Part shown: one piece after another, positions 32,322 through 41,158 of the stretch
Layout: each line of letters begins with the position of its first letter
Position numbering within the stretch: the stretch's first letter is position 1
Source: Thermococcus thermotolerans
GTDB taxonomy: Archaea > Methanobacteriota_B > Thermococci > Thermococcales > Thermococcaceae
DNA length: 64,000 nt
Reading direction: 5' to 3'
Assembly (NCBI RefSeq): GCF_024707485.1
Contig: NZ_CP102602.1
Location: forward strand, 1,550,001 to 1,614,000
Program-made: the position numbers and the translations under genes
The notes under the pieces: generated by a model
What the model was told of the DNA's origin: nothing
Seen by the model: the letters and a program-made list of their open reading frames with translations, nothing else
The model's database searches: none

Positions 32322-33613
32322 AGCCCAACCACCTCCGCGATAGCGGCCTCAAGGGGCTTTCTGACATCCCAGTCGATAATGATGCCGTAGGCAGACATCT
32401 TCATCAGCATTGCCCTCCTCTGGAGGGTAAGGAGCTTCACCGCCAGCTCCTCCTCACGGCCCTTCGGCTCAACCGCCGTGTAGGGATTCGGACTTATGAC
32501 CACGACTTTGTAGCCGTACCGGGCCATTATTTTAAGCGCCTCCCTGCTCTCCTCTGTGAGGAGGGGGGAGAAGTATAACAGCTGGGCTTTAGCGGGGAAG
32601 CGTGCCTTTATCAGGTGCTCGACCTGGTAGGCTATCATGTTGTTCTTGTCCGGCTTTGCAGTGCTCAGGAAGTCTATGCACTTGAAGAAGTGCCTCTTGC
32701 CGTAGTCAACGCGAATCCAGAGCGGAACGTCTTCGGCCAGGAGAAGGCCAAAGCTGGTTCCGTTGTTGAGGGCGTTTAGCATGAGGGAAGCGGTTGCTCT
32801 AATCAGATGGTCAAAGACGAGACTGCCGGTGTAGGAGGCATCGACGATGAAGACGACATCGACCTTGCGCTCGCTCTCGTACTCGTTGGCCATTATCCTG
32901 CCTGTCCTCGCGGTGGCCTTCCAGTTAATTATCTTGAGCGGGTCTCCCGGCTGGTACTCCCTGATCGCGTGGAACTCAACCCCCTCACCGACCCTCGGAG
33001 AGGGGAGCGGACCGACGGTTATTTTAGTCCCCCTGGTGGAGTAGGGCGTTGGGACGTCAGTGATTATCGGAACGCCCACTATCTCGCTGTAGACGTCAAC
33101 CTTCCTGTCGACCCTGAAGAAGCCGAACGGATCGCGATAGCTCAGCTTTACCCAGTTGAACTCGTGGATTCCGCGCTTAACGCGAACCCTGTACCTTATC
33201 TCCCTCTCCTCTCCCGGCCGGAGGGAGAGGACGTGCTCTCTCCGCCCATCCACAAGCTCCAAGCCAGGGGGGATGTCCTCGGTGATCTTCAGGGTGGGTA
33301 TCCTCTCGTGTGATTTAATCCTGAGGACTATCTCAATTTCAGTTCCTTCAAGGAAGCGGTTGTGGGGAATCAGGCGTTCTATCTCAATGTCGAGGCGTGG
33401 TTTGAAGAAGAACACCGCCACAAAGAGGAGCCATATTATCGGCAGCGTCAGATACACCATCTCCCAGCGCAGGAGAAGGAAGGCAAACATAACGATGAGC
33501 CAGAGAGCGATGAGAATCTCCTCTGCCTTCTCCGTTGGGAGCATCTCATCTGTGGGCGCCTCCTCCCTCTCCTCAACGTGAGCGGTGCCGTAGAGCGGGG
33601 GTTGGGCCTGCAC
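32318..33613 (-). CDS. DUF58-domain membrane protein
   Basis: 431 residues. An N-terminal pair of membrane helices (about 33-75) is followed by a beta-rich extracytoplasmic-type region with RVKRGIHEFNWVKLSYRDPFGFFRVDRKVDV. Then comes the DUF58 core YQPGDPLKIINWKATARTGRIMANEYESE and a von Willebrand A-like domain starting DVVFIVDASYTGSLV. DUF58 proteins are encoded with MoxR ATPases and are thought to be assembled or remodelled by them. Start GTG 33613 follows GAGGTGAAAAG. Confidence 0.9.
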   Translation of the reverse strand: MQAQPPLYGTAHVEEREEAPTDEMLPTEKAEEILIALWLIVMFAFLLLRWEMVYLTLPIIWLLFVAVFFFKPRLDIEIERLIPHNRFLEGTEIEIVLRIKSHERIPTLKITEDIPPGLELVDGRREHVLSLRPGEEREIRYRVRVKRGIHEFNWVKLSYRDPFGFFRVDRKVDVYSEIVGVPIITDVPTPYSTRGTKITVGPLPSPRVGEGVEFHAIREYQPGDPLKIINWKATARTGRIMANEYESERKVDVVFIVDASYTGSLVFDHLIRATASLMLNALNNGTSFGLLLAEDVPLWIRVDYGKRHFFKCIDFLSTAKPDKNNMIAYQVEHLIKARFPAKAQLLYFSPLLTEESREALKIMARYGYKVVVISPNPYTAVEPKGREEELAVKLLTLQRRAMLMKMSAYGIIIDWDVRKPLEAAIAEVVGL

Positions 33614-33622
33614 CTTTTCACC

Positions 33623-34576
33623 TCACTCAAACTTGGGAACCGGAACGCGCTCAAGGAGCTTCTCCATTATGCTCTCCTGGCTGACCTTCGTGTACCACAG
33701 CTCCCTCTTGAGGATGAGCCTGTGGCTCAGCGCTGGAACGGCGACGGCCTTTACGTCGTCGGGAATGACGTAGTCCCTGCCCTCCAGAGCGGCGTACGCC
33801 CTAGAGAGCTTGAGCAGGGCAAGGCTACCCCTGGGCGAGGCTCCAACCTCTATCTCCTTCTTGTCCTCCCTCGTCGCAAGGACCACATCGGTTATGTACT
33901 CCAGGATCGCGTCGCTGACGTAAACGTCCTCTATCGTCCTCTGCATCTCAACGACCTCCTCGGGGGTCAGGATGGGCGTTATATCAACCTCCTCCTTCTT
34001 CCTGGCCATCCTCCTCCGGAGTATCTCGATTTCCTCACGCCTACTCGGATAGCCAACACGGAGCCTGACGAGGAACCTGTCCAGCTGGGCCTCCGGGAGC
34101 GGATAGGTGCCCTCCTGCTCTATCGGGTTCTGGGTGGCGATGACTATGAAAGGCCTCTCCAGCTCGTATGTGCTCCCCTCAACTGTGACCTGCCTCTCCT
34201 GCATGGCCTCAAGTAAAGCGGACTGGGTCTTCGGCGGGGCACGGTTGATCTCGTCGGCGAGGAGTATGTTCGTGAAGATTGGGCCCTTCTTAAACTCGAA
34301 CTCGAGGGTCTTCTGGTTGAAAACGCTGACACCCAGGATATCGCTGGGGAGTAAGTCCGGTGTGAACTGGACGCGCTTGAACCTAACACCCAGAGCGGTG
34401 GCGAAGCTCTTCACCATGAGCGTCTTTGCTAAACCGGGCAGGTCTTCGAGGAGTATGTGCCCATCGGCCAAAATCGTCGTCAGTATGAGCTTCAGCACCT
34501 CGTCCTTTCCTACTATCGCTTTCTTGACCTCCTCAAGGACGGCATTACCCTTGGAGCTTACCTCCTCTATCTTCAT
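33623..34576 (-). CDS. MoxR-family AAA+ ATPase
   Basis: A 317-residue AAA+ chaperone-like ATPase. Walker A appears in the MoxR form EDLPGLAKTLMVKS (about residue 39-52), Walker B as ILLADEINRAPPKTQSALLEAM (about 105-126), sensor 1 as VIATQNPIEQEGTYPLPEAQ and the arginine-finger region as RFLVRLRVGYPSR. ATG 34576 lies within the 3' end of the upstream gene and has GGAGGATATCT before it. It probably remodels the DUF58/DUF4129 membrane partners. Confidence 0.95.
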   Translation of the reverse strand: MKIEEVSSKGNAVLEEVKKAIVGKDEVLKLILTTILADGHILLEDLPGLAKTLMVKSFATALGVRFKRVQFTPDLLPSDILGVSVFNQKTLEFEFKKGPIFTNILLADEINRAPPKTQSALLEAMQERQVTVEGSTYELERPFIVIATQNPIEQEGTYPLPEAQLDRFLVRLRVGYPSRREEIEILRRRMARKKEEVDITPILTPEEVVEMQRTIEDVYVSDAILEYITDVVLATREDKKEIEVGASPRGSLALLKLSRAYAALEGRDYVIPDDVKAVAVPALSHRLILKRELWYTKVSQESIMEKLLERVPVPKFE

Positions 34577-34994
34577 AGATATCCTCCTCCAGGATTTCTA
34601 GAGCCTTTTCAAGGTTATCGAGAAAATCCCCCTCCGAACGGAGGGCTTTGATTGCCTCGTTGGGTTCGGAGGTGAGGGAATGAAAAGCCTTGTTATAATC
34701 GTCAGAGAGCGTGGCGTATATTCCCACTATCTTCTCCTCAAGAAGGGAGCGGGCGACCTTTCCTTTCTTGGCGCGCTCTATGAGGGTCACCATCCTCTCA
34801 ATGTCTGTTTTTCTCTCGACCCTAAGCCGGCGCTCCTTCTTGGGCAGGGGGACATGTATCTCAAAACCAAAGAGGAGAAAGGCCAAAAGACCGCCCAGAA
34901 TCAGGACGGCGAGCCATCTAATCATGTATGACCCGGCGATTATAGCGATGAGCAGAGGAATCACGGCTATCGCAAGGGCATAATTAAACCTCAT
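34545..34994 (-). CDS. Hypothetical membrane-anchored protein of the MoxR operon
   Basis: 149 residues: two N-terminal membrane helices (5-45) and a soluble helical domain (60-149). A short charged link KKERRLRVERKTDIERM lies between them. No family is recognised. It overlaps both neighbours (DUF4129 upstream by 11 bp, MoxR downstream by 32 bp), showing tight co-translation. ATG 34994 follows GGAGGGG. It probably contributes to the same membrane complex. Confidence 0.75.
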   Translation of the reverse strand: MRFNYALAIAVIPLLIAIIAGSYMIRWLAVLILGGLLAFLLFGFEIHVPLPKKERRLRVERKTDIERMVTLIERAKKGKVARSLLEEKIVGIYATLSDDYNKAFHSLTSEPNEAIKALRSEGDFLDNLEKALEILEEDIYEDRGGKLQG

Positions 34995-35835
34995 TCACAC
35001 CCCTCCGCATCGTGCGGTAAACTTCGAGGGCCCTCCCGGCGTCATCCCAAGTTATTTTCTCAGGGGCATACTTTGCCTTTTCGAAGAGCCTGGTGAGTTC
35101 GAGGAACGCGTCGTGCATGTATTTCACATGCCGGGCATGCTCCCAGTGCGTCCAGCTCTCCTCGTAGGGAATCCCCAGGTAGTTGAGCCAGAGAACGGCG
35201 TTCTTGTATATCCCTACGATAGCCTCTCTTGGGTTCTCGAACATCTCAAGTCCAAGCTCATCAAGCTTCTTATCGAACAGCTCGGCCCGGAGCTTCATCT
35301 CCTTACGCTCCTTTTTCTGCAGGTATTCGCGATACTGAATCACGGCAAGGTATGCAAAGACCGCTATTGCAACCACAAGGAGGGCATAGAGAAGGTACTG
35401 GGACGGCAGAGGATGCCTAAACGTGGGTGCCAGCGGGGTGTTGTTGTAGTAAACGGGGGACTGGGTGGTGGACTGAAGGGGAAGTGAACCGTTCACCGAG
35501 CCGTTCACAGAAGTATCGTTGGCTGGAAAACCCTGGGGGCGCTTTTTCATCATGCGGAAAACAACCCCTCCCACGATGCCACCGAGCACAATGGCAAAGT
35601 AAGTCAGGAAACCGAAGCTACCGCCCTCATCCCGCCTGAAAGGATCCCTCCACCCAAGAAGGACGCCGATGATAACGAAAAGACCAACTATCGCGAGAAC
35701 GATAAGAAGGACGCCTGTCCAGGGCGCAGAACTGCCCTCAGATGCGCTCAATGTAGTTGCGCTGTAATTAATCATGAGCGTCATCAGTGAAAACAGCAGT
35801 CCAGAGAGGGCCAAGAATTTTACCCTGGTGGACAT
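34984..35835 (-). CDS. DUF4129-domain membrane protein, first gene of the MoxR operon
   Basis: 283 residues with an N-terminal signal/anchor (residues 7-28), hydrophobic segments at about 42-63, 75-98 and 150-168, and a cytoplasmic C-terminal DUF4129-type domain. That domain has AIVGIYKNAVLWLNYLGIPYEESWTHWEHARHV and FLELTRLFEKAKYAPEKIT. DUF4129 proteins accompany MoxR-DUF58 pairs in many prokaryotes. A TATA (CTTTTAAACC, minus strand, about 35861-35870) lies about 30 bp before ATG 35835 and no ribosome site is seen, so the operon transcript may be leaderless or nearly so. Confidence 0.82.
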   Translation of the reverse strand: MSTRVKFLALSGLLFSLMTLMINYSATTLSASEGSSAPWTGVLLIVLAIVGLFVIIGVLLGWRDPFRRDEGGSFGFLTYFAIVLGGIVGGVVFRMMKKRPQGFPANDTSVNGSVNGSLPLQSTTQSPVYYNNTPLAPTFRHPLPSQYLLYALLVVAIAVFAYLAVIQYREYLQKKERKEMKLRAELFDKKLDELGLEMFENPREAIVGIYKNAVLWLNYLGIPYEESWTHWEHARHVKYMHDAFLELTRLFEKAKYAPEKITWDDAGRALEVYRTMRRGVNEV

Positions 35836-35904
35836 TTTTATCGAAAAGTGTAGAGAGGGCAGGTTTAAAAGCTTTTACCCCCAGGTAAAGGTCAGGTGAT
35901 GACG

Positions 35905-36399
35905 GTGGAGAGGGTTCCGAAGCTTTACGTTGAAGCTCCTCCGGAGGAATGCATCGAGGGAGGAAAGGCGATAAAAGACTGCGTGATCATCAGCGGGAAC
36001 GTTGAGGTATGGCTGAAGAAGGGTGAAACCGTTCCCGACTTCGTTGAGGCGGAGGGTGCCAAGTTCCTCGCGAAGGAAGTTTACGACAGGTTCTACCTCT
36101 ACGTTGACAGAATTGAGGGAAAGCTGCTCGCGGATGCGGTTCTGGTGCTCCCTGACGGAAGGACGAGAATATACCTGAAGAAGGGCGACGAACTGCTCCT
36201 GCTCCCCGTGGAGGGATACACAAAGACCCTGATAGCGAACGTGGGGAACAGGGTAAGAACGGGCGACGCCTTCGCGGCCATAACCACGAGAAAAGGTGAA
36301 GTTCACTACCTCAAGCCCCCCAAGACCGGGACGGTTGTGTTCATAGACGAGGTAACGAACAGGCCGCACTACGTTTACTACATCCTTCCCGAGGAGTAG
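35905..36399 (+). CDS. DUF2118-family protein with biotinyl/lipoyl-like fold
   Basis: About 164 residues. The C-terminal half (VEGYTKTLIANVGNRVRTGDAFAAITTRKGEVHYLKPPKTGTVVFIDE) has the repeated beta-hammerhead look of lipoyl/biotinyl carriers, but the modifiable lysine motif is absent. The family is archaeal and uncharacterised. Start choice is uncertain: GTG 35905 has GGTGAT at 35895-35900, while ATG 35899 and GTG 35896 lie inside or before that site. It is single, between divergent and convergent neighbours. Confidence 0.78.
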   Translation: MERVPKLYVEAPPEECIEGGKAIKDCVIISGNVEVWLKKGETVPDFVEAEGAKFLAKEVYDRFYLYVDRIEGKLLADAVLVLPDGRTRIYLKKGDELLLLPVEGYTKTLIANVGNRVRTGDAFAAITTRKGEVHYLKPPKTGTVVFIDEVTNRPHYVYYILPEE

Positions 36400-36408
36400 G
36401 CATCCTCT

Positions 36409-36702
36409 TCATTCTTCCATTCCTACAATTATCGCATCTATGCTGGACTTGAGGGCCAAGGTTATCCCGTCGATGGGATCCATGCCCTTGAGGGTCCTGG
36501 TGTGCCTAGCGCTTGTTATTATCAGCGACCACCTGAACAGGTTTTCCTTCACTTTACGGCTCTGGAACATGGCTATGAACCTCTTGCCGTCCTTTGAGGC
36601 CTCAATTATCTCAACATCGGTGTCCCCTAGCTTCGTGGAATACACGTCCCTAACGGTGAGGTCGCTGTATTCTCTCCTGAGGGTTTCGGATAGGTACCCC
36701 AT
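36409..36702 (-). CDS. Hypothetical small protein
   Basis: 97 residues with a mixed alpha/beta pattern: an N-terminal helix (YLSETLRREYSD), strands VEIIEASKDGKRFIAMFQSR and RWSLIITSARHTRT, and a C-terminal helix. No family is recognised and there is no membrane segment. ATG 36702 is preceded by GGGGGTGATATC and a TATA-like TTTTAAA, so expression is well supported. It is convergent with the DUF2118 gene and divergent from the FKBP gene. Confidence 0.72.
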   Translation of the reverse strand: MGYLSETLRREYSDLTVRDVYSTKLGDTDVEIIEASKDGKRFIAMFQSRKVKENLFRWSLIITSARHTRTLKGMDPIDGITLALKSSIDAIIVGMEE

Positions 36703-36835
36703 GATATCACCCCCTTTTAAATGGTGTGACGTTCTTTATATAGTTGCCGTGTTTATCGTTCAAAGTGGAAAAACCAAAACCGTTATAAGGCGCCGGGTCA
36801 AGCCCCCCATGAAGAGAATTTTGGAGTTGAAGGAA

Positions 36836-37330
36836 ATGAAGATTGAAGCTGGAGATTTTGTGGTGTTCCACTACGTGGGCAGATTTGAGAACGGTGAAGT
36901 TTTTGATACCAGTTACGAGGACATCGCCAGGGAAAACGAGATATACGTGGAGGAGAGGGAATACGGCCCCCTCGGCGTCAACGTCGGAGTTGGCGAGATA
37001 ATTCCCGGCCTTGACGAGGCCCTTATCGGCATGGAGATTGGGGAGAAGAAAACGGTTACGATACCTCCAGAGAAGGCTTACGGCATGCCGAACCCAGAGC
37101 TGGTTATAGATGTTCCAATCTCCGAGTTTACCAGCGCGGGCCTGGAGCCGGTTGAAGGGATGTACGTCATGACAGACTCGGGGATAGCCAAGATAGCCAA
37201 GGTCGGCGAGGAGAGCGTCACCCTCGACTTCAACCACCCGCTCGCAGGGAAGACCCTCATCTTCGAGGTAGAAATAGTGGACGTCCAGAAAGCTAAAGAA
37301 GAGGCCTCAGATTCCAATATTGAGGCCTGA
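36836..37330 (+). CDS. FKBP-type peptidyl-prolyl cis-trans isomerase (SlyD-like)
   Basis: A 164-residue prolyl isomerase and chaperone. KIEAGDFVVFHYVGRFENGEVFDTSY starts the FKBP domain and VGEIIPGLDEALIGMEIGEKKTVTIPPEKAYG forms its active-site side. An insert-in-flap chaperone domain (about 85-125) precedes the SlyD signature LDFNHPLAGKTLIFEVEI. There is no His-rich tail. ATG 36836 is preferred: the TATA element CGTTATAAGG at 36781-36790 puts the transcript start near 36810, at the alternative ATG 36809. The last 24 bp overlap the convergent secretion gene. Confidence 0.93.
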   Translation: MKIEAGDFVVFHYVGRFENGEVFDTSYEDIARENEIYVEEREYGPLGVNVGVGEIIPGLDEALIGMEIGEKKTVTIPPEKAYGMPNPELVIDVPISEFTSAGLEPVEGMYVMTDSGIAKIAKVGEESVTLDFNHPLAGKTLIFEVEIVDVQKAKEEASDSNIEA

Positions 37331-38209
37331 AGTCCCCTGGAAGACCACAATACCCATCACCATTAGCAGCAGGCTATATTTGATGCCTGCTGAGTATTTC
37401 CCTTCTCTTATGACACCAATCCCCAAACCTGAAACTATGGCCTGGAGAGCAACAAAAGCCAAAAGTATCGTCCGTATAGTACCAACCGGAAAAGTCACGT
37501 TCCCAGTACTCATCGCGAACATGACCTGAGCGACTATTCCCAATATCAGGGGGCCGATAAATCCACTGGTTATTATGAAGAACATAACCTGCATGCCGGT
37601 CGAGGCTTTTCTCTCCTGCTTTATCCTGAGTATTTCTCTCACGTCGTTTCCGACATAGACCAAGACATCGCTCATAGGTGCGCCCCTCTCAAGGGCCTCA
37701 ATAATTATCATCATGGAACGATAAATGACGGGAGATCTCATATTCCTTATCGCAAAGGCACGAAGTGCCTCAGATGTTGGACGACCTTTCTTTATTTCGG
37801 CGACAGTCCTCCTGAACTCTTCCGTAAGTGCACCAAATTTAGTCGTCGTTAGCTCCTCCAGCGCCTCCGAGAAAGAGATCCCCGCCCTAAGAGAACTGGC
37901 CAAATAAAAGAATGCATCAGGCAACATTTTCTCCATATCCTCTATGCGCTTGCTGATTTTCCAGTATGGATAACCAAAGGCTATTGCCGCAAAAAGTGCT
38001 ATGAACGTTGCAACGGCATACACTGGATGAAGGAATAGCTCAATAACAAGACCTCCTATTATCCCAATCAGCAGGGACACTATAAGGTACTCTGCAGCGA
38101 GGAAGTTTATACCGGAAGAGTATATGAAAACCTCATAACGCCTCATCCAGCGCTTGGGAACTATTCTCTCGACGATTTTTATCAACGCTGAAGACAATCC
38201 ACCGGCCAT
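37307..38209 (-). CDS. TadC-like type II/IV secretion inner-membrane protein (T2SSF)
   Basis: A 300-residue GspF/FlaJ-family membrane platform protein. The cytoplasmic core reads MEKMLPDAFFYLASSLRAGISFSEALEELT, followed by FRRTVAEIKKGRPTSEALRAFA. Membrane helices lie at about 40-80 and in the C-terminal 100 residues. It forms the membrane platform with the TadB-like gene just upstream. ATG 38209 follows GAGGTGA; GTG 38218 is inside the ribosome site. Last gene of the five-gene operon. Confidence 0.88.
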   Translation of the reverse strand: MAGGLSSALIKIVERIVPKRWMRRYEVFIYSSGINFLAAEYLIVSLLIGIIGGLVIELFLHPVYAVATFIALFAAIAFGYPYWKISKRIEDMEKMLPDAFFYLASSLRAGISFSEALEELTTTKFGALTEEFRRTVAEIKKGRPTSEALRAFAIRNMRSPVIYRSMMIIIEALERGAPMSDVLVYVGNDVREILRIKQERKASTGMQVMFFIITSGFIGPLILGIVAQVMFAMSTGNVTFPVGTIRTILLAFVALQAIVSGLGIGVIREGKYSAGIKYSLLLMVMGIVVFQGTSGLNIGI

Positions 38210-38214
38210 CACTG

Positions 38215-39279
38215 TCACCTCGGCTCTCCCTTCTTGATCATGCTAACGATTATAAACGACAGGGCAGGGAAAGCGAAGAGAAGTATAACCGCCAGAGTCT
38301 CCGGGGGCAGTATTAGCTGCTGTGCCATCACAGACCCTGCCAATATTCCAACCACAAACATCGTGGGTAGGACTATGGTCATAAACATGTATATGAAAGC
38401 TATACCATTGACTTTCTGGACATACTCCACCAGTTTCATTCTGTATTCAAAGGCAAAGTCTTCCGCCAGCTTATAGAGGATCTCGGAGAGGTTTCCACCG
38501 AACTTTATTGCCCTGAGTATCTGCTTGACGACACGGCTGACGTTTTCCGAACCCATCTTCTCATCAAACTTTGTAAGGGCATCCTCAAAGGACGAACCTG
38601 TCCTCATGTCCCTCAATATTAGCTCAAACTCCTCAGAGATGACACCGTAATCAGCACGGGCAACGGAGAGAAGGGCCTCTGAAATACCAACACCCGCACT
38701 CAGGAGGGACGCTATGTGCCTCAGGGCATAGGGCATGGCCCTTTCCACCTCAACGATCCTGCGCTTCCAGACCATCCTTGGGTAGTACCTCATGTACATA
38801 AAGCCACCCACAAAACCCAGGAACCCCACCAGAGCAGACATATCAACAGGGACGTACAGGAGATATGCAAAGAGAAACCCAAAAATGCCCGCAAAAATTG
38901 CAACTGCAAGCATCAGGGCAACATACTTTTCTTGGGGCATTAATATACTTGCCCTGTAAAGATCCTGATCAAGCCCTCTCAGCGAGTTTGTGAGTGTTTC
39001 CACTGGGCCTTTAAAGTAGCGAAGCACAGTCTCGGCAAGTCTCTCGGAGAAGGGCTTTTGTATTTCCTTTTTTCTCCATTCAAGCAGTTCTTCCAGTTCC
39101 TTTTCCTTCTTTTCCATGGTTTTTTCTTTTTCAACCTCTTTCTGGAGCTCTTTAAGGGCCCTAAGCCTCTCCTGAACACTCTTACCCTGGGGGATTCTCC
39201 TTATGGGCTTCTCGGCTACCTCAACAGTTTTCCCACCTAGGCGCTCCAAAAAGTCAGTAATGGCTTTAACAACGCCCAC
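38215..39279 (-). CDS. TadB-like type II/IV secretion inner-membrane protein (T2SSF)
   Basis: 354 residues. A charged N-terminal region (about 1-85, coiled-coil-like ERLRALKELQKEVEKEKTMEKKEKELEELL) precedes a T2SSF core: MPYALRHIASLLSAGVGISEALLSV and FELILRDMRTGSSFEDALTKF. Two membrane helices lie before the core and two after it. GTG 39279 is preferred: GGGTGGT is placed just before it, and the GTG at 39288 overlaps that site. It lies between the ATPase and TadC-like genes. Confidence 0.88.
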   Translation of the reverse strand: MGVVKAITDFLERLGGKTVEVAEKPIRRIPQGKSVQERLRALKELQKEVEKEKTMEKKEKELEELLEWRKKEIQKPFSERLAETVLRYFKGPVETLTNSLRGLDQDLYRASILMPQEKYVALMLAVAIFAGIFGFLFAYLLYVPVDMSALVGFLGFVGGFMYMRYYPRMVWKRRIVEVERAMPYALRHIASLLSAGVGISEALLSVARADYGVISEEFELILRDMRTGSSFEDALTKFDEKMGSENVSRVVKQILRAIKFGGNLSEILYKLAEDFAFEYRMKLVEYVQKVNGIAFIYMFMTIVLPTMFVVGILAGSVMAQQLILPPETLAVILLFAFPALSFIIVSMIKKGEPR

Positions 39280-39289
39280 GATTACCACC

Positions 39290-41152
39290 CTAAACCAGGT
39301 TCCTAACCTGCCTGCTAGTCTCTACGCCACTCTCTGCCTGGATTCTCCTGAACAGTGCCTCCTCATCTATGTAAAACTGCCTTATGTAGTACCCAACCTT
39401 CTCAATGCTTCGTATACCCCGTTCTATCATCCAGTCGAGGATTATCTTACGCTTCTCCTTTTCGAACTCAAGCTCCGATACACTCATCCCGGTATGGTGG
39501 GCAAGGGTGTTAAGAGTCTTACTCGGGACTCCAGTGGGGATGAGCTCGTCCTTCGCGGGATCGTACTTGTATAGCTTGTTCAGCTGGACGCTTTCCCCTT
39601 CTATACCCGATACCTCTGCAATCTCAGTAATGCGCCTTATGGTGCCCTTCTTTCTGCTGTGGAACCTTACCTGCATTATAATAATATCAAGAGCCGGTAT
39701 CATTATCCTTGGAACATTCATTGGGGGACTCTCAAGGCGGACTATAGTCTCCCTCGCACTGTTGGAGTGGATGGTTCCCATACATCCATCGTGCCCCGTG
39801 TTCATGGCGGTGAACATCGTTCTGGCTTCGGGGCCACGAACCTCACCGACTATGATTCTGTCGGGACGCATACGAAGGGTGTTCTTCACGAGGTCATCCA
39901 TCGTGATTTCTCCCCTGCCCTCAACGTTGGGGGGCCTTGTCTCAAGCCTGATCCAGTGTTCGACCGGGAGCTGAAGCTCGGCGGTGTCCTCTATCGTAAT
40001 AACACGCTCACTTGGAGGTATGAACATCGCCAGGGAGTTCAGGGTGGTCGTCTTTCCGGAACCTGTACCTCCAGCCACGAGAACGTTGGCGGGTTTAACT
40101 CCGAGACCGTCAACGAATATCCAGAGGAGGGCAGCTATCTCTGTATTCATGGTTCCGTATTTTATGAGGTCAATTATCGTGAGCGGATCTTTTTTGAACT
40201 TACGGATGGTTATGGTTGGGCCGTCGAGACTTATGGGGGGTATCGTGGCGTTGACACGGCTTCCGTCAGGAAGGCGTGCATCGAGGAGCGGGCTCTGCTG
40301 GTCTATCCTCCTGCCCACCTCCCTTGCAATGCGTTCTATTATGTTGAGTATCTCCTTCTCCTCTTGGAAGGTTATGTTTGTCTTACACATGTTAAAGCGC
40401 CTATGCCAGACGTAAACAGGCCTGTTCGTTCCGATAACCATTATCTCCTCAAGGTTGTCGTCCCTAACCAAGGGATCGAGCTTGCCGTAGCCTATCATGG
40501 ACTGGACTATCATCTCCGTGAGAACCTCAATCCTGCCCTCGGAGAAATGGGGAGCCTCGTCCTTAATCATCCGCCTGACGGCGTTCATGAAGACACGCCG
40601 GCGCTCCTCCACGTCGGGGAAGGCAGTGGGGTCAATTTGAAGTTCAGTAATTGCCCGATCCTTTATCCTTTTGAACAGCTCTTCCTCCTCACGGCTCAGC
40701 TTGGGAAGGCGTATCTCATATATTGGAACAGGCTCGCCCTTTACACGGAGTATACGGACGTTTCCGTAGGCATCTAGAACCTCGGCCTTCCCGGCGTAGG
40801 TGGCCTCCTCCGAGCGGATCGAAGAACCCAGTATATCCTGGAGGGTTGAAGGTGGCCTTGGCTTCGGAGCGGGCTTGGAACCTTCGGTAGGGGCTTTTTC
40901 CTCTTTTACCAAAATCTCCCCCAAGATGTCTGCCCCAGTAGGTCTGCTGGTTATAGCTTCCTCCGGAGAGGGACGACTGAGTATCTCCTCAAGATCAATG
41001 CCCCCCTCTTCCTTCACAAAGGGGAGCTGCTCCTCCTCATCCTCCATCTTCTTGTCTTTTTTGAGTACGTTCTCAAGGAGGTCATCCTCTCCGCTCAGGA
41101 TCTCATCAATCCACGATACCGTTTCCTTCTTCTTTTTCTTCTCGCCCAGCAC
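39290..41152 (-). CDS. Secretion/pilus assembly ATPase (VirB11/TadA/GspE family)
   Basis: A 620-residue motor ATPase. A 130-residue acidic, low-complexity N-terminal extension (KKKKKETVSWIDEILSGEDD...) is longer than in typical archaellum FlaI. The N-domain (about 150-320) and the C-terminal ATPase follow: Walker A GGTGSGKTT (about 362-370), an Asp-box region ITIEDTAELQLPVEHW, Walker B DRIIVGEVRGPEA and a His-box GHDGCMGTIHSNSA. It powers the assembly machine encoded with it. GTG 41152 follows GGTGAG with 5 bases between; TTG 41155 is too close. Confidence 0.93.
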   Translation of the reverse strand: MLGEKKKKKETVSWIDEILSGEDDLLENVLKKDKKMEDEEEQLPFVKEEGGIDLEEILSRPSPEEAITSRPTGADILGEILVKEEKAPTEGSKPAPKPRPPSTLQDILGSSIRSEEATYAGKAEVLDAYGNVRILRVKGEPVPIYEIRLPKLSREEEELFKRIKDRAITELQIDPTAFPDVEERRRVFMNAVRRMIKDEAPHFSEGRIEVLTEMIVQSMIGYGKLDPLVRDDNLEEIMVIGTNRPVYVWHRRFNMCKTNITFQEEKEILNIIERIAREVGRRIDQQSPLLDARLPDGSRVNATIPPISLDGPTITIRKFKKDPLTIIDLIKYGTMNTEIAALLWIFVDGLGVKPANVLVAGGTGSGKTTTLNSLAMFIPPSERVITIEDTAELQLPVEHWIRLETRPPNVEGRGEITMDDLVKNTLRMRPDRIIVGEVRGPEARTMFTAMNTGHDGCMGTIHSNSARETIVRLESPPMNVPRIMIPALDIIIMQVRFHSRKKGTIRRITEIAEVSGIEGESVQLNKLYKYDPAKDELIPTGVPSKTLNTLAHHTGMSVSELEFEKEKRKIILDWMIERGIRSIEKVGYYIRQFYIDEEALFRRIQAESGVETSRQVRNLV

Positions 41153-41158
41153 CAACGC

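Noticed and set aside
39659-40777. A 372-codon plus-strand frame opposite the secretion ATPase
   Set aside because: The minus frame encodes complete Walker motifs; the plus frame has no recognisable domain and no ribosome site.
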